Notes under the pieces: model-generated
The model's input: only the letters and a program-made list of their open reading frames with translations
Databases searched by the model: none
What the model was told of the DNA's origin: nothing
Position numbers and translations under genes: made by a program
Shown here: one piece after another, positions 26,446 to 35,948 of the stretch
Numbering within the stretch: the first letter of the stretch is position 1
Layout: the number at the start of each line of letters is the position of its first letter
Assembly: GCF_000632715.1 (NCBI RefSeq)
Contig: NZ_BAWO01000004.1
Span: forward strand, 62,001 to 126,000
Length of the DNA stretch: 64,000 nt
Source: Parageobacillus caldoxylosilyticus NBRC 107762
Lineage (GTDB): Bacteria > Bacillota > Bacilli > Bacillales > Anoxybacillaceae
Direction: 5' to 3'

Positions 26446-26484
26446 CGGAAAAACCCGGACACGATAACGCGTCCGGTTTTTTTT
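26446..26484. terminator. Terminator between the amidase gene and putP
   Basis: CCGGAC...GTCCGG with A-rich and T-rich flanks, between convergent genes. Confidence 0.8.
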
Positions 26485-26486
26485 TC

Positions 26487-27941
26487 CTATAACGATGCTT
26501 TGAAACGGTCAAACTGTTCAACAATTTTTTCTTGCGGTTCCTTCGTTAACAAGCTGACGATAACAATCGCCGCCAAGCTCGCTGCGAAGCCTGGAATCAT
26601 TTCATAAAGCAAGCTTTTTAAATATGCTGATTGCGTCCAGAGAATAACGGTCATAGCGCCTGCGACCATGCCGGCAAACGCCCCCCATTTCGTCATGCGC
26701 CGCCAGAATAGGCTTAACAAAATAACAGGACCAAACGAAGCGCCAAAGCCTGCCCACGCATAGCCGACCAAGTTTAAAATCGTATCGTTTTTCGTGTATG
26801 CGAGCGCAGAAGCTACCAATGCGACAAGCAATACAGACAGGCGGCCGACCAATACTAGCTCCTTATCGGAAGCAGAACGGCGGAATAATATTTTATATAA
26901 ATCCTCCGTCAGCGAACTGGACGTCACCAGAAGCTGCGAAGAAATCGTGCTCATAATGGCTGCTAAAATCGCCGCCAGCAAGAATCCCGTGATCAGCGGA
27001 TGGAATAAAATTTCCCCGAGCCTGATAAAGACAGTTTCCGGATCGCTAAGCTTCGAGCCGTGCTCGAAAAAGTAAGCGATTCCAAAAAATCCTGTCAACA
27101 TCGCTCCGACAACGGAGAAAATCATCCACCCCATTCCGATGCGGCGGGCGCTTTTCATTTCCTTGACCGACGAAATCGCCATAAAGCGGACGATAATGTG
27201 CGGCTGTCCAAAATAGCCGAGGCCCCAAGCAAACAGCGAAATAATGCCGAGGAAGCTTGTTCCTTTCCATAAATCGAGCAAATTAGGGTCAACGTTTTTA
27301 ATCGTAGTAAGCGTATCAGCGGCACCGCCCGTATGGAAAAGCGTTACAACCGGGACAAGAATAAGAGCAATAAACATAATCGTTCCTTGGACGAAGTCCG
27401 TCCAGCTGACCGCTAAAAATCCGCCAAACAGCGTATACGCCACAACAACGCCGGCAACGATCCACAATCCCGCATGATACGTCATGCCAAACGAGTTTTG
27501 AAATAAAACAGCTCCAGATACAAGACCGGAAGATACATAAAAAGTAAAGAAAATCATAATCACAAGGCCGGAAATCAAACGAAGCAGCTTGGATGTATCA
27601 CCGAAGCGGTTTTCCAAAAACTCCGGAATCGTGATGGAATCATTCGCCACTTCCGTATACACACGCAAACGCGGCGCCACATACAGCCAGTTGGCGTACG
27701 CTCCAAGCGTAAGCCCGATCACAATCCAGGCTGCGCTTAGCCCTTGCGCATACATCGCTCCCGGCAGCCCCATCAACAACCAGCCGCTCATATCGGAAGC
27801 TCCTGCGCTCAGCGCCGTAACAGCCGGGCCTAACGTTCTTCCCCCCAGCATATAATCGGAAAGGTTAGATGTCCGTTTATACGCCCAATACCCAATCAGC
27901 AACATTCCAATCATATAAATTGCAACAGAAATGATAGCCAA
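26487..27941 (-). CDS. putP: Sodium/proline symporter
   Basis: 484 aa with 13 predicted membrane helices, sodium:solute symporter family. The first helix and loop [46 protein letters not shown] is the PutP hallmark, including the Asp and Ser residues of the sodium and proline sites; helix 8-9 [25 protein letters not shown] is conserved. It imports proline with Na+ as nutrient or osmoprotectant (OpuE-like). Single gene. No PutR/PutB partner is present, so an osmotic role cannot be excluded. Confidence 0.93.
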   Translation of the reverse strand: MAIISVAIYMIGMLLIGYWAYKRTSNLSDYMLGGRTLGPAVTALSAGASDMSGWLLMGLPGAMYAQGLSAAWIVIGLTLGAYANWLYVAPRLRVYTEVANDSITIPEFLENRFGDTSKLLRLISGLVIMIFFTFYVSSGLVSGAVLFQNSFGMTYHAGLWIVAGVVVAYTLFGGFLAVSWTDFVQGTIMFIALILVPVVTLFHTGGAADTLTTIKNVDPNLLDLWKGTSFLGIISLFAWGLGYFGQPHIIVRFMAISSVKEMKSARRIGMGWMIFSVVGAMLTGFFGIAYFFEHGSKLSDPETVFIRLGEILFHPLITGFLLAAILAAIMSTISSQLLVTSSSLTEDLYKILFRRSASDKELVLVGRLSVLLVALVASALAYTKNDTILNLVGYAWAGFGASFGPVILLSLFWRRMTKWGAFAGMVAGAMTVILWTQSAYLKSLLYEMIPGFAASLAAIVIVSLLTKEPQEKIVEQFDRFKASL

Positions 27942-28067
27942 AGTAGCCTCTCCTTCCTTTGTTGTCCTTCACTATCATCATAACGGAAGAATATTATTTT
28001 TACAATAATAATCATAATTTTCCAATTGTTTAAAACATAAATATAACTATAGATTTTTCAAAAAACA

Positions 28068-28150
28068 AAACGAATATTCATTTAATTTATAATATAAAAA
28101 TAAACCAAGCCGTTTCTACTACATTATTTTATAAAAATGAATATTCATTT
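28068..28150. repeat. Twin 16-base palindromes upstream of the amino acid ABC operon
   Basis: AAACGAATATTCATTT at 28068-28083 and the perfect palindrome AAATGAATATTCATTT at 28135-28150 lie 67 bases apart in the AT-rich, gene-free stretch 27942-28335; a weaker TGAAATTCA copy is at 28171. They look like operators for a dimeric repressor. ARG boxes have the same TGAAT/ATTCA arms but with a 4-base gap, which is missing here. Confidence 0.55.
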
Positions 28151-28263
28151 ATTTAAAGAATATTATAAATTGAAATTCAACTAAATAAAATAGGTAAATA
28201 AAGGTGTTTATCTACATAATATAAAACACCAAAATATTCAAATAATTATTTTTATAAATAGTA

Positions 28264-28292
28264 TTGCATAAACGTAAAAATATTGATAGTAT
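28264..28292 (+). promoter_or_regulatory. Promoter of the amino acid ABC transporter operon
   Basis: TTGCAT, 17-base spacer, TAGTAT, 43 bases before the ATG of the binding-protein gene. Confidence 0.6.
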
Positions 28293-28335
28293 GAAAGCGT
28301 CTATCATCAATTGCACAAAGGGGGACTTTTTTATC

Positions 28336-29148
28336 ATGGTCAAAAAAGGGGCAATTATCGCTGTAGTGATTGCATTGCTTACAGCGTTGGCTGCATGTGG
28401 AAAATCAACGGAAACGAGTTCTTCTTCCTCAGGAGAAGCAAAGAAAAAAGTGATCGTCGGGACAGACGCTGCGTTTGCACCGTTTGAGTATATGGATAAA
28501 GGAAAAATCGTCGGTTTTGACGTCGATTTGCTAGATGCGGTAATGAAAGAAGCAGGCATTGAATATGAACTGAAAAATATCGGCTGGGATCCGCTCTTTG
28601 CCGCATTGCAAAGCAAAGAAATCGACATGGCAATCTCCGGCATCACGATCAATGATAAGCGGAAACAAACATACGATTTCTCCATTCCTTACTTTGAAGC
28701 CACCCAGATGATTATGGTGAAAGAAAATAGCCCAATCAAAAACGCGCTTGACTTAAAAGGAAAAACGATCGGCGTCCAAAACGCGACAACCGGGCAGGAA
28801 GCAGTAGAGAAATTGCTAGGCAAAGGCAATAAAAACATTAAAAAATTTGAAACGACGGTTGTCGCAATTATGGAATTATTAAATGGCGGCGTCGATGCAG
28901 TCGTGACTGATAACGCAGTGGCAAACGAATATGTAAAAAACAATCCAAACAAAAAAATTAAAGTCATTCCAGATTCGAAACACTTTGAGTCGGAGTTTTA
29001 CGGCATGATGTTTCCGAAAGGAAGCGACTTGAAAGCGAAAGTGGATGAAGCGTTGAAAAAAGTGATGAAAAGCGGCAAATATGCTGAAATTTATAAAAAA
29101 TGGTTCGGAACAGAGCCAAATCTCGATAAGTTATTAAAACAACAATAA
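28336..29148 (+). CDS. Polar amino acid ABC transporter, substrate-binding lipoprotein
   Basis: About 270 aa. A lipoprotein signal peptide (VKKGAIIAVVIALLTALAACGKS) with lipobox LAAC, a Ser-rich linker, then a type II periplasmic-binding fold of family 3: VGTDAAFAPFEYMDKGKIVGFDVDLLDAVMKEAG, DMAISGITINDKRKQTYDFS and the ligand arginine in it. It captures an amino acid, probably glutamine or arginine, outside the membrane. The ATG at 28336 follows AAGGGGGAC; the longer upstream frame is not used. A strong hairpin downstream lets it be made in excess over permease and ATPase. Confidence 0.92.
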   Translation: MVKKGAIIAVVIALLTALAACGKSTETSSSSSGEAKKKVIVGTDAAFAPFEYMDKGKIVGFDVDLLDAVMKEAGIEYELKNIGWDPLFAALQSKEIDMAISGITINDKRKQTYDFSIPYFEATQMIMVKENSPIKNALDLKGKTIGVQNATTGQEAVEKLLGKGNKNIKKFETTVVAIMELLNGGVDAVVTDNAVANEYVKNNPNKKIKVIPDSKHFESEFYGMMFPKGSDLKAKVDEALKKVMKSGKYAEIYKKWFGTEPNLDKLLKQQ

Positions 29149-29166
29149 CCGCGCAAACATCGGAAA

Positions 29167-29201
29167 ATGCGTAACTACTTTATTTTAGTTACGCATTTTT
29201 T
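29167..29201 (+). terminator. Intercistronic attenuating terminator
   Basis: ATGCGTAACTA and TAGTTACGCAT pair and are followed by TTTTTTAT, between the binding-protein gene and the permease gene; partial read-through would set the stoichiometry. Confidence 0.85.
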
Positions 29202-29219
29202 ATAGAAAGGTGAGGGCTA

Positions 29220-29876
29220 ATGGATTTTCGTTTTGATATTATTCAGGAATACGCCCCGTTTTTCCTAAGAGGGGTGTTATTAACTATTGGGGTTTCGATC
29301 GCCGCCATCATTGCTGGCTTGATTCTCGGTCTTATGATCGGCCTTGGCAAAATGTCGACGAAACGGCTCATCCGTCTCCCGTTTGAATGGTATATTAACT
29401 TTTTCCGGGGAACTCCTTTATTAGTACAAATGCTGCTTGTACACTTTGGGGTTATGCCGCTGTTTTTTGCCCAGCCAAGCGCGACCGTCTCGCTGATCGT
29501 ATCGCTGTCCTTAAACTCGGCAGCGTATGTCGCAGAAATTTTCCGCGCCGGCATTCAATCGATTGACAAAGGACAAATGGAAGCGGCCCGCTCGCTCGGA
29601 ATGACGCATGCACAGGCGATGCGCTACATTATTTTGCCGCAAGCGTTAAAACGGATGATTCCGCCGTTTGGAAATGAGTTTATCGTTTTAATTAAAGACT
29701 CGTCCCTCGGTCTTGTCATTGCCGCCCCAGAACTTATGTATTGGGGAAAAGCAGCTGCAGGAGAGTACTACCGCGTTTGGGAGCCATATTTAACCGTGGC
29801 GTTTATTTATTTGCTTTTAACCCTTTCCCTCAGTAAACTACTACATTATTTGGAAAGGAAGTATTCAAATCAATGA
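29220..29876 (+). CDS. Polar amino acid ABC transporter, permease
   Basis: 218 aa, five membrane helices, His/Glu/Gln/Arg/opine permease family. The EAA loop [35 protein letters not shown] near residues 120-155 docks the ATPase. A good AAAGGTGAG precedes the ATG. The ATPase gene starts 4 bases before its stop (ATGA overlap). Confidence 0.92.
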   Translation: MDFRFDIIQEYAPFFLRGVLLTIGVSIAAIIAGLILGLMIGLGKMSTKRLIRLPFEWYINFFRGTPLLVQMLLVHFGVMPLFFAQPSATVSLIVSLSLNSAAYVAEIFRAGIQSIDKGQMEAARSLGMTHAQAMRYIILPQALKRMIPPFGNEFIVLIKDSSLGLVIAAPELMYWGKAAAGEYYRVWEPYLTVAFIYLLLTLSLSKLLHYLERKYSNQ

Positions 29877-30595
29877 TTAAAGTAAGCAATTTAAAAAAAT
29901 CATTTGGCAACCTAGAAGTATTGAAAGGAATTAATGCCCATATCCGCGAACGGGAAGTCGTCGTTGTCATCGGCCCGTCCGGTTCCGGAAAATCGACCTT
30001 TTTGCGCTGCTTAAACCTTTTAGAAGACTTCGATGAAGGAGAAATTATCATTGACGGAATCAACATAAAAGAAAAGCAGACAAACATTAACAAAGTGCGC
30101 GAAGAAGTCGGGATGGTGTTCCAGCGCTTTAACTTATTCCCGCATATGACCGTGCTGGATAACATCACGCTCGCTCCAATAAAAGTGCGGAAATGGCCGC
30201 GCGAAAAAGCAGAAGCAAAAGCAATGGAGCTGCTCCAAAAAGTCGGGCTGCAAGAAAAGGCAAACGCCTACCCGGACTCTTTATCGGGCGGACAGGCGCA
30301 GCGCGTCGCAATCGCCCGGGCGCTGGCGATGGAACCGAAAGTGATGCTGTTTGACGAGCCGACGTCCGCCTTAGACCCGGAAATGGTCGGGGAAGTGCTG
30401 GCGGTCATGAAACAGCTCGCAAACGAAGGCATGACCATGGTCGTTGTCACGCACGAAATGGGCTTTGCCCGCGAAGTCGGCGACCGCGTCCTGTTCATGG
30501 ACGGCGGCTACATCGTCGAAGAAGGCACGCCGAGCGAAATTTTTGACCATCCGAAACATGAACGGACAAAATCATTTTTATCGAAAGTGCTGTAG
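29873..30595 (+). CDS. Polar amino acid ABC transporter, ATPase
   Basis: 240 aa, GlnQ/ArtR type. Walker [10 protein letters not shown] (residues 33-41), Q-loop [14 protein letters not shown], signature [14 protein letters not shown], Walker [15 protein letters not shown] and the switch His in [10 protein letters not shown] are all present. Last gene of the operon, translationally coupled to the permease; a terminator follows. The substrate specificity (glutamine, arginine or histidine) cannot be read from the ATPase. Confidence 0.94.
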   Translation: MIKVSNLKKSFGNLEVLKGINAHIREREVVVVIGPSGSGKSTFLRCLNLLEDFDEGEIIIDGINIKEKQTNINKVREEVGMVFQRFNLFPHMTVLDNITLAPIKVRKWPREKAEAKAMELLQKVGLQEKANAYPDSLSGGQAQRVAIARALAMEPKVMLFDEPTSALDPEMVGEVLAVMKQLANEGMTMVVVTHEMGFAREVGDRVLFMDGGYIVEEGTPSEIFDHPKHERTKSFLSKVL

Positions 30596-30615
30596 CCTCG
30601 CATTTGCCTTATTGC

Positions 30616-30648
30616 CTTGCCGCAGCAAGCGAAGCGGCAAGCTTTTTA
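30616..30648 (+). terminator. Terminator of the amino acid ABC operon
   Basis: CTTGCCGC and GCGGCAAG pair and are followed by CTTTTTATG. Confidence 0.8.
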
Positions 30649-30699
30649 TGGACCACAACAGCAAAAAGCGCTGGTATGCTGCTTCCATCCGCAAACACA

Positions 30700-30748
30700 T
30701 AGCCCTGGTTTTTGTGCCTACAAAAGGCTGGAAACCAGGGCTATATTT
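30700..30748 (-). terminator. Terminator of the SAM-riboswitch operon
   Basis: ATAGCCCTGGTTT and AAACCAGGGCTAT form a long stem on the minus strand, just after the ATP-grasp gene. Confidence 0.7.
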
Positions 30749-30752
30749 ATCT

Positions 30753-31700
30753 TTATACCGAAGCGGCTTGAAGCCGCTTTAATTCCTCGCCTAAAAACTT
30801 GGCCACTTCTAACATGCCAAACTTGCCGGCACGCGCTTCCGCCTCCGAGTTGTAGTTTGTATTGGTGTTGACATCGTACGTAAAAATCGTGCCATTGGAA
30901 TCACGGATAAACTCGATGCCGGCAATATGAATATCATTGGCGCGCAAAAACTGCTCGTATTTCTCGAGTATCGGATCGGAAAAACCGTCGATAATTTCAA
31001 ATTTTGGACGCGTTGCCGTTTCGCCGACCGGACAGAATAAATCGCCGATTTGGCAAGCATCCGCAGGACAAAGCTCAAACCCTTCCGATGTGTCTACGCG
31101 CACGGCGTACATAAATTTGCCGCCGACAAATTCACAACGGGTGATGAACGGCTCCGGCGCTTGAATATATTCTTGCACCAGTGTAATGCCGTCGACTGAA
31201 TCTTCAAAAGCAGGGCTTTCGAGATATTGCCAAAGCGTTTCAATGGAATGGAACAATTGCACGCCAAGCCCTTTGCCAGCGCGGTTATGTTTCGTAATAA
31301 ACGACGGCGCGCCAAGCTGTTTTGCTGCTTCCACGATTTGTTCCTTGCCGACGGCGGCAATCGTTTTCGGCGTGCGGATTCCATGCGCATTTAATGCCAT
31401 ATATTGATTTACTTTGCTTACTTCTAAACGGAGCGCCCGGCTTCCGTTGAGCACCCGGCGCCCATGGCGCTCGAGCCAGGCAAGCACCGCTTCCGTGAGT
31501 TCCGGGGCAAAACGATGCGCCCGCGTATGAGAGGAGGCGCTCATTCGGCTGTAAAACACTCCTTCCGGAGGCGTCGCCGATAAATCGACCGTCCCTTTGT
31601 CTAAAAACCATTCTTCATAAGGCAGACCAAGTTCGTCCAACCGCCGCGTTAGATGCACAGTCCATTCGCTATTTTCATGAATAATGTAAATTTTGCTCAT
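30753..31700 (-). CDS. ATP-grasp enzyme (RimK-like ligase), uncharacterised
   Basis: About 315 aa. The ATP-grasp fold is clear: Lys and small loop in PSFITKHNRAGKGLGVQLF (residues about 150-170), QEYIQAPEPFITRCEFVGGKF, and the metal-binding IAGIEFIRDSNGTIFTYDVNTNTNYN near 265-290. Members join a carboxylate, activated as acylphosphate, to an amine or thiol; substrates are not readable here. It is co-transcribed one base after the flavin monooxygenase, behind a SAM riboswitch, so a role in sulfur or methionine metabolism is inferred. The ATG at 31700 has AGGGGAAAAG upstream; the longer ORF start at 31748 is within the monooxygenase gene. Confidence 0.82.
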   Translation of the reverse strand: MSKIYIIHENSEWTVHLTRRLDELGLPYEEWFLDKGTVDLSATPPEGVFYSRMSASSHTRAHRFAPELTEAVLAWLERHGRRVLNGSRALRLEVSKVNQYMALNAHGIRTPKTIAAVGKEQIVEAAKQLGAPSFITKHNRAGKGLGVQLFHSIETLWQYLESPAFEDSVDGITLVQEYIQAPEPFITRCEFVGGKFMYAVRVDTSEGFELCPADACQIGDLFCPVGETATRPKFEIIDGFSDPILEKYEQFLRANDIHIAGIEFIRDSNGTIFTYDVNTNTNYNSEAEARAGKFGMLEVAKFLGEELKRLQAASV

Positions 31701-31701
31701 C

Positions 31702-32763
31702 TTACTTTTCCCCTTTCGTCGCAAGCCGATTCCGGCGTTCCTCGACAAGCGGCATCACCTGTTTGGCGAATCTCTCCATTTCCTCTAGCTGAGGTGAAAA
31801 TTGCAATAGCAATAAATCTACCCCTGCATTTTCATATGCTAAAATGCGGTCAGCGATTTGTTCCGGTGTACCAATTAGATTTGGACGCAATCCTCTGTTG
31901 GATACAGAATAGTCTTGCAATTTCAATTGCAGTTCGAGCTGGGATTTGTTGACGAAATCATGATATCCTGCATAGCCGCTAGATAATTTGACGTCGGTAA
32001 TGCGCTTTAATTCCGCCTGCGCCTCCTCCTCGCTGTCGCGGCAAATGACAAACGCTGCCATGCCAAACGAGCGAAACGGCTCTTTTCCTGCCTGTTCGCG
32101 GCGCTGCTTCATGTCGGCAACTTTGCGGGCGATTTCTTCTACTGTTCCGCCATGCATCACATATGCATCGCAATGCTTAACAATCGCTTGTTTTCCCCGT
32201 TCGCTCTCGCCGCCGGCGTATAAAATCGGATGCGGCTTTTGCACCGGTTTCGGCGCTAAATGGGCTCCATTTACTTCATAAAATTTTCCCCGGAAATGAA
32301 ATACATCGTTCGTCCACATTCCTTTTAACACTTGAACGAATTCTTCCGTGCGATCATAGCGCTCATCATGTTCGGTAAAAATGCCGCCATATTGACGCGC
32401 TTCTTCCTCCCACCATGCCGATACAACGTTCAGTGTAAAGCGGCCGTTGCTAATGTGGTCAATATTGGCCGCCATTTTCGCCGTAACGGCTGGATAATGA
32501 AAACCGGGACGGACTGCCGTCATAATTTCCAATTTTTCTGTCACCGCCGCCAGTGCCGCCGCCGTCGACCATGCTTCCAGCGAATCCTTCTCCGGCCCTT
32601 TTATATCATTTAAATACAGCTCCGCGACTAATGTTGTGCTATATCCCCATTGCTCCCCTTTTTGCGCTACCGTTTTCGCATATTCAAACGTCGCCGGCAT
32701 GTTTTCATCCTCAACGTTGCGCAGCCATCCTCCGAAAATCGGCAGCCAAAACCCATATCTCAT
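31702..32763 (-). CDS. LLM-class flavin-dependent monooxygenase
   Basis: 353 aa bacterial-luciferase-like TIM barrel (SsuD/SfnG/NtaA group), using FMNH2 from a partner reductase. The start RYGFWLPIFGGWLRN, the flavin-site segment EIMTAVRPGFHYPAVTAKMAANIDHISNGRFTLNVVSAWWEEEARQYG and YAGGESERGKQA fit the sulfonate/sulfone monooxygenase branch. First gene after the SAM riboswitch, which supports a role in gaining sulfur by breaking a C-S bond when methionine is short. The exact substrate is unknown. No flavin reductase or transporter gene is next to it. Confidence 0.85.
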   Translation of the reverse strand: MRYGFWLPIFGGWLRNVEDENMPATFEYAKTVAQKGEQWGYSTTLVAELYLNDIKGPEKDSLEAWSTAAALAAVTEKLEIMTAVRPGFHYPAVTAKMAANIDHISNGRFTLNVVSAWWEEEARQYGGIFTEHDERYDRTEEFVQVLKGMWTNDVFHFRGKFYEVNGAHLAPKPVQKPHPILYAGGESERGKQAIVKHCDAYVMHGGTVEEIARKVADMKQRREQAGKEPFRSFGMAAFVICRDSEEEAQAELKRITDVKLSSGYAGYHDFVNKSQLELQLKLQDYSVSNRGLRPNLIGTPEQIADRILAYENAGVDLLLLQFSPQLEEMERFAKQVMPLVEERRNRLATKGEK

Positions 32764-32787
32764 CTTGTTCCTCTCCTCCCCTATAAT

Positions 32788-32935
32788 AAAAAAAGCTTCT
32801 TCGATAAGAAGAAGTGTTGCGCTTCATCTTATCTTCCAGAACCAACCTGCTCCAACCAGCGCCTTTCTGACCGATATCAACGGTTGTTGGGCTTCATTGG
32901 GCCATTCCCTCTGCCGCTCTTGATAAGATTTGCTA
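32788..32935 (-). promoter_or_regulatory. SAM-I riboswitch (S-box)
   Basis: Minus strand: CTTATCAAGAGCGGCAGAGG, then GGGAATGGCCCAATGAAGCC, CAACAACCG, a GGTGC-like GGCGCTGGTT segment and the closing GATAAG, in the order of the S-box aptamer (about 32825-32928). A terminator hairpin (CTTCTT...GAAGAAG then TTTTTTT) follows at 32788-32816. Transcription should stop when SAM is plentiful. Confidence 0.93.
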
Positions 32936-33017
32936 TTTATTTATTTTTCCTATTTTCTTATATGTTTTATCGGATTTATTTTATCCTACCATAATGTCAT
33001 TTACAGCGTCAATATAA

Positions 33018-33058
33018 AAAAACCCCGGCTCTTTCACAGGGAAAGAGCCAGGGGTTTT
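33018..33058 (-). terminator. Terminator of the qox operon
   Basis: CCTGGCTCTTTCCC and GGGAAAGAGCC/GAAAGAGCCGGGG form a strong stem followed by TTTTTTT on the minus strand, just after qoxD. Confidence 0.85.
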
Positions 33059-33059
33059 A

Positions 33060-33359
33060 TTACAGCACAAATGACATCGTCCAAACCGAACCGGCAACAA
33101 CCACTATCGCAATAAAAAAGGCATACGCCATATTGATCGTTTGAATTTTGCCGCTGTCGCTTTCCGTCATATGCATAAACATAAATAGCTGCAAGCTTGC
33201 TTGAATGATCGCAAAAATGACGATGACGCCAATAATCGCTTTCGCCGTTAATCCCGAAGATAGCGCGACCCAAAGCGCAGCGAACGTCAGCACAAGCGAA
33301 AGAACAAAACCGACGACATGTTTCCAAGGAAATGATTCATGGTGATTGTTTGCACCCAT
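33060..33359 (-). CDS. qoxD: Quinol oxidase aa3 subunit IV
   Basis: 99 aa with three membrane helices, cytochrome c oxidase subunit IV (COX4_pro) family; the helix 2-3 segment IIQASLQLFMFMHMTESD is conserved. Small assembly/stability subunit of the terminal oxidase. Last gene of qoxABCD; the qoxC stop is separated from its start by one base. Confidence 0.93.
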   Translation of the reverse strand: MGANNHHESFPWKHVVGFVLSLVLTFAALWVALSSGLTAKAIIGVIVIFAIIQASLQLFMFMHMTESDSGKIQTINMAYAFFIAIVVVAGSVWTMSFVL

Positions 33360-33360
33360 C

Positions 33361-33975
33361 CTAGATCACCATCCCGGTCAAATAAACTAATGTAAAGATA
33401 AAAATCCATACGACGTCAAGGAAGTGCCAATACAAGCTGACGATAAACACTTTTCTTGCCGTCCGCGGCGTAAATCCGCGCTGGAGCAGCTGAATGATAA
33501 TTAAAATCATCCAGCCAATTCCAAGGCTGACGTGCGCCCCGTGCGTTCCGACAAGCACGAAAAAGCTAGAGAGAAACGCACTTGTTTGCATCGTCGCTCC
33601 TTCATGGACGTAATGAATAAATTCGCGAATTTCAAAGGTAATAAACCCTGCACCTAAAAGGAGCGTCACCAACAGCCATGTTAATAAACCGCTAAGGCGA
33701 TTGCGGCGCATTTCAAAAATAGCCAGTCCGCATGTAAAACTGCTGGTTAATAGAAGCAACGTTTCGATTAAAACATCTTTTACCTCAAATAAGTCTTTCG
33801 CAGTCGGGCCGCTTCCCGTACGTTGGAATAAAACAAGATAGGTGGCGAACAAGGTCGCAAACAACGCGACCTCGGCGCCAAGGAAAATCCAAAATCCTAA
33901 AATATTTAAACGGCTTTCTTCCGTCCGATACTCGAGCGGCATCGTTTCATCATATCGGTGAGCTGCTTCTGCCAT
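33361..33975 (-). CDS. qoxC: Quinol oxidase aa3 subunit III
   Basis: 204 aa, five membrane helices as in bacterial subunit III. Motifs GFWIFLGAEVALFATLFATYLVLF and VGTHGAHVSLGIGW, with HFLDVVWIFIF near the end, are typical. It stabilises the proton-pumping core. Four bases from qoxB. Confidence 0.95.
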   Translation of the reverse strand: MAEAAHRYDETMPLEYRTEESRLNILGFWIFLGAEVALFATLFATYLVLFQRTGSGPTAKDLFEVKDVLIETLLLLTSSFTCGLAIFEMRRNRLSGLLTWLLVTLLLGAGFITFEIREFIHYVHEGATMQTSAFLSSFFVLVGTHGAHVSLGIGWMILIIIQLLQRGFTPRTARKVFIVSLYWHFLDVVWIFIFTLVYLTGMVI

Positions 33976-33978
33976 CCG

Positions 33979-35925
33979 TTACGCCCCCTTCCGTGCCAAA
34001 CGCTCCGTGCGTTTAATTTCGTCCACGCTAATGTAATAGCCGTCATCATCGTCAAACGAACGGAGAATTAAACCGAGAATAATGAAGATCGCAGCGATAA
34101 TCGCCAACGTAAACCATTTAAAGACAAGACCAAAGCCCGCGAAGAAAAACGCAATCGAAATCAAGAACGGGCGGCCTGAGTTGCTTGGCATATGAATCGG
34201 CTTTAATTGTTCTTCTTTTACTTCCAACCCGTTGCCGTTTTTCTTCATAACCCAATAAGCGTCCAAATCCGTTACTTCCGGAGTGATTGGGAAGTTATAG
34301 TGCGCTGGCGGTGAAGCAGTCGCCCACTCGAGCGTGCGACCGTCCCACGGATCTCCGGTCATGTCGCGCTCGCCGTAACGCGCGCTGTAATAAATGTTAT
34401 AGCAAAGCACGATAAAGCCAATGCCCATCAGCGCCGCGCCAATCGTCGCCACAACGTTCAACGGCGTCCAGCCAAGTCCGGCCGAGTACGTGTACATGCG
34501 TCGCGTCATTCCCATTAATCCTAAGAAATACATCGGGAAGAAGCAAACATTAAATCCAATCATAAAGAGCCAGAACGTCCATTTTCCTAAACGTTCGTTT
34601 AATAGATGACCGAACATTTTCGGATACCAATAATGAAGCCCAGCAAAACAAGCAAACACCGTACCAGCAATTAATACATAATGGAAATGGGCAATTAAGA
34701 AATAACTATTATGGTATTGATAGTCCGCCGCTGCCATGGCGAGCATAACGCCAGTAACCCCGCCAATGACGAAGTTCGGGATAAACGCCAGCGCCCAAAG
34801 CATTGCTGTCGTAAAACGAATTTTTCCTTTGCGCAGCGTAAACAGCCAGTTAAATACTTTCACTCCAGTCGGAATCGCAATCGCCATCGTTGTAATCGAG
34901 AAAAACGAGTTCACCGCTGGACCGGCACCCATCGTAAAGAAGTGGTGCACCCAAACGATAAAGCTTAAAAAGGCGATACCAACGATCGAACCGACCATTG
35001 CTTTATAACCAAATAGACGTTTGCGGGCAAATGTGCTGACAATTTCCGAAAAAATCCCGAAAGACGGCAAAATGACAATATATACTTCCGGATGGCCCCA
35101 AATCCAGAACAAGTTTGCCCAAAGCATGGACATACCGCCGTTGGCCATCGTGAAAAATTGCGTGTCAAACAAACGGTCAAACGTCATTAACGCTAATGCG
35201 ACCGTTAACACTGGAAACGCGAAAATAATGATGACACATGTAATTAAAACCGTCCATGTAAACATCGGCATGCGCATAAGCGTCATACCCGGCGCCCGCA
35301 TTTTTAAAATCGTCACCAAAAAGTTAATTCCGGTCATCAACGTCCCAATTCCGGAAATTTGCAAGGCGACTGCATAATAGTTGTTGCCAACCCCTGGGCT
35401 AAATTCATTGCTAGCAAGTGGAAAATATGCCGTCCAGCCGGCATCCGGGGAGCCGCCGATGACAAACGAAATATTAAACAGCATCGCCCCGAAGAAAAAG
35501 AGCCAGAAGCTTAACGCATTTAAGTACGGATACGCGACATCACGCGCCCCGATTTGCAGCGGGACGACAACGTTCATTAATCCAATAATAAACGGCATCG
35601 CCATAAATAAAATCATAATCGTACCGTGCGTGGTAAAAATTTCGTTGTAATGTTGCGCATCGAGAAATTTCATATTTGGTGCCGTTAGCTGTGCTCGCAT
35701 TAATAGCGCGTCTACGCCGCCGCGGAACAACATTAATACAGCACAAATAATATACATGATCCCAATTTTTTTATGGTCTACCGTCGTTAACCACTCATCC
35801 CAAAGCCATTTCCATTTTTTAAAATACGTCAACACAAAAACAATACCAATAATGGTTAACACAATCGCGACATCCGCTGCATAAATAAGCGGTTCACCAG
35901 TGACAAAAAACTCGCTCCACTTCAA
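33979..35925 (-). CDS. qoxB: Quinol oxidase aa3 subunit I
   Basis: 648 aa heme-copper oxidase catalytic subunit. The low-spin heme His in [10 protein letters not shown], the CuB/Tyr motif [15 protein letters not shown], the CuB histidines [10 protein letters not shown] and the heme ligands [10 protein letters not shown] are all present, so the redox centres are intact and of the A-type with the cross-linked His-Tyr. Takes electrons from subunit II/menaquinol, reduces oxygen to water and pumps protons. Central gene of the operon. Confidence 0.97.
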   Translation of the reverse strand: MKWSEFFVTGEPLIYAADVAIVLTIIGIVFVLTYFKKWKWLWDEWLTTVDHKKIGIMYIICAVLMLFRGGVDALLMRAQLTAPNMKFLDAQHYNEIFTTHGTIMILFMAMPFIIGLMNVVVPLQIGARDVAYPYLNALSFWLFFFGAMLFNISFVIGGSPDAGWTAYFPLASNEFSPGVGNNYYAVALQISGIGTLMTGINFLVTILKMRAPGMTLMRMPMFTWTVLITCVIIIFAFPVLTVALALMTFDRLFDTQFFTMANGGMSMLWANLFWIWGHPEVYIVILPSFGIFSEIVSTFARKRLFGYKAMVGSIVGIAFLSFIVWVHHFFTMGAGPAVNSFFSITTMAIAIPTGVKVFNWLFTLRKGKIRFTTAMLWALAFIPNFVIGGVTGVMLAMAAADYQYHNSYFLIAHFHYVLIAGTVFACFAGLHYWYPKMFGHLLNERLGKWTFWLFMIGFNVCFFPMYFLGLMGMTRRMYTYSAGLGWTPLNVVATIGAALMGIGFIVLCYNIYYSARYGERDMTGDPWDGRTLEWATASPPAHYNFPITPEVTDLDAYWVMKKNGNGLEVKEEQLKPIHMPSNSGRPFLISIAFFFAGFGLVFKWFTLAIIAAIFIILGLILRSFDDDDGYYISVDEIKRTERLARKGA

Positions 35926-35948
35926 TTACGGTTCCTCCTTTCCCGCCA

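Noticed and set aside
28068-28150. Reading the TGAATATTCA palindromes as ARG boxes
   Set aside because: ARG boxes need TGAAT-4 bases-ATTCA; here the arms touch. Kept only as operators of unknown type.
30617-30871. Plus-strand frame over the terminators after the ABC operon
   Set aside because: It covers two hairpin terminators and the antisense of the ATP-grasp gene end.
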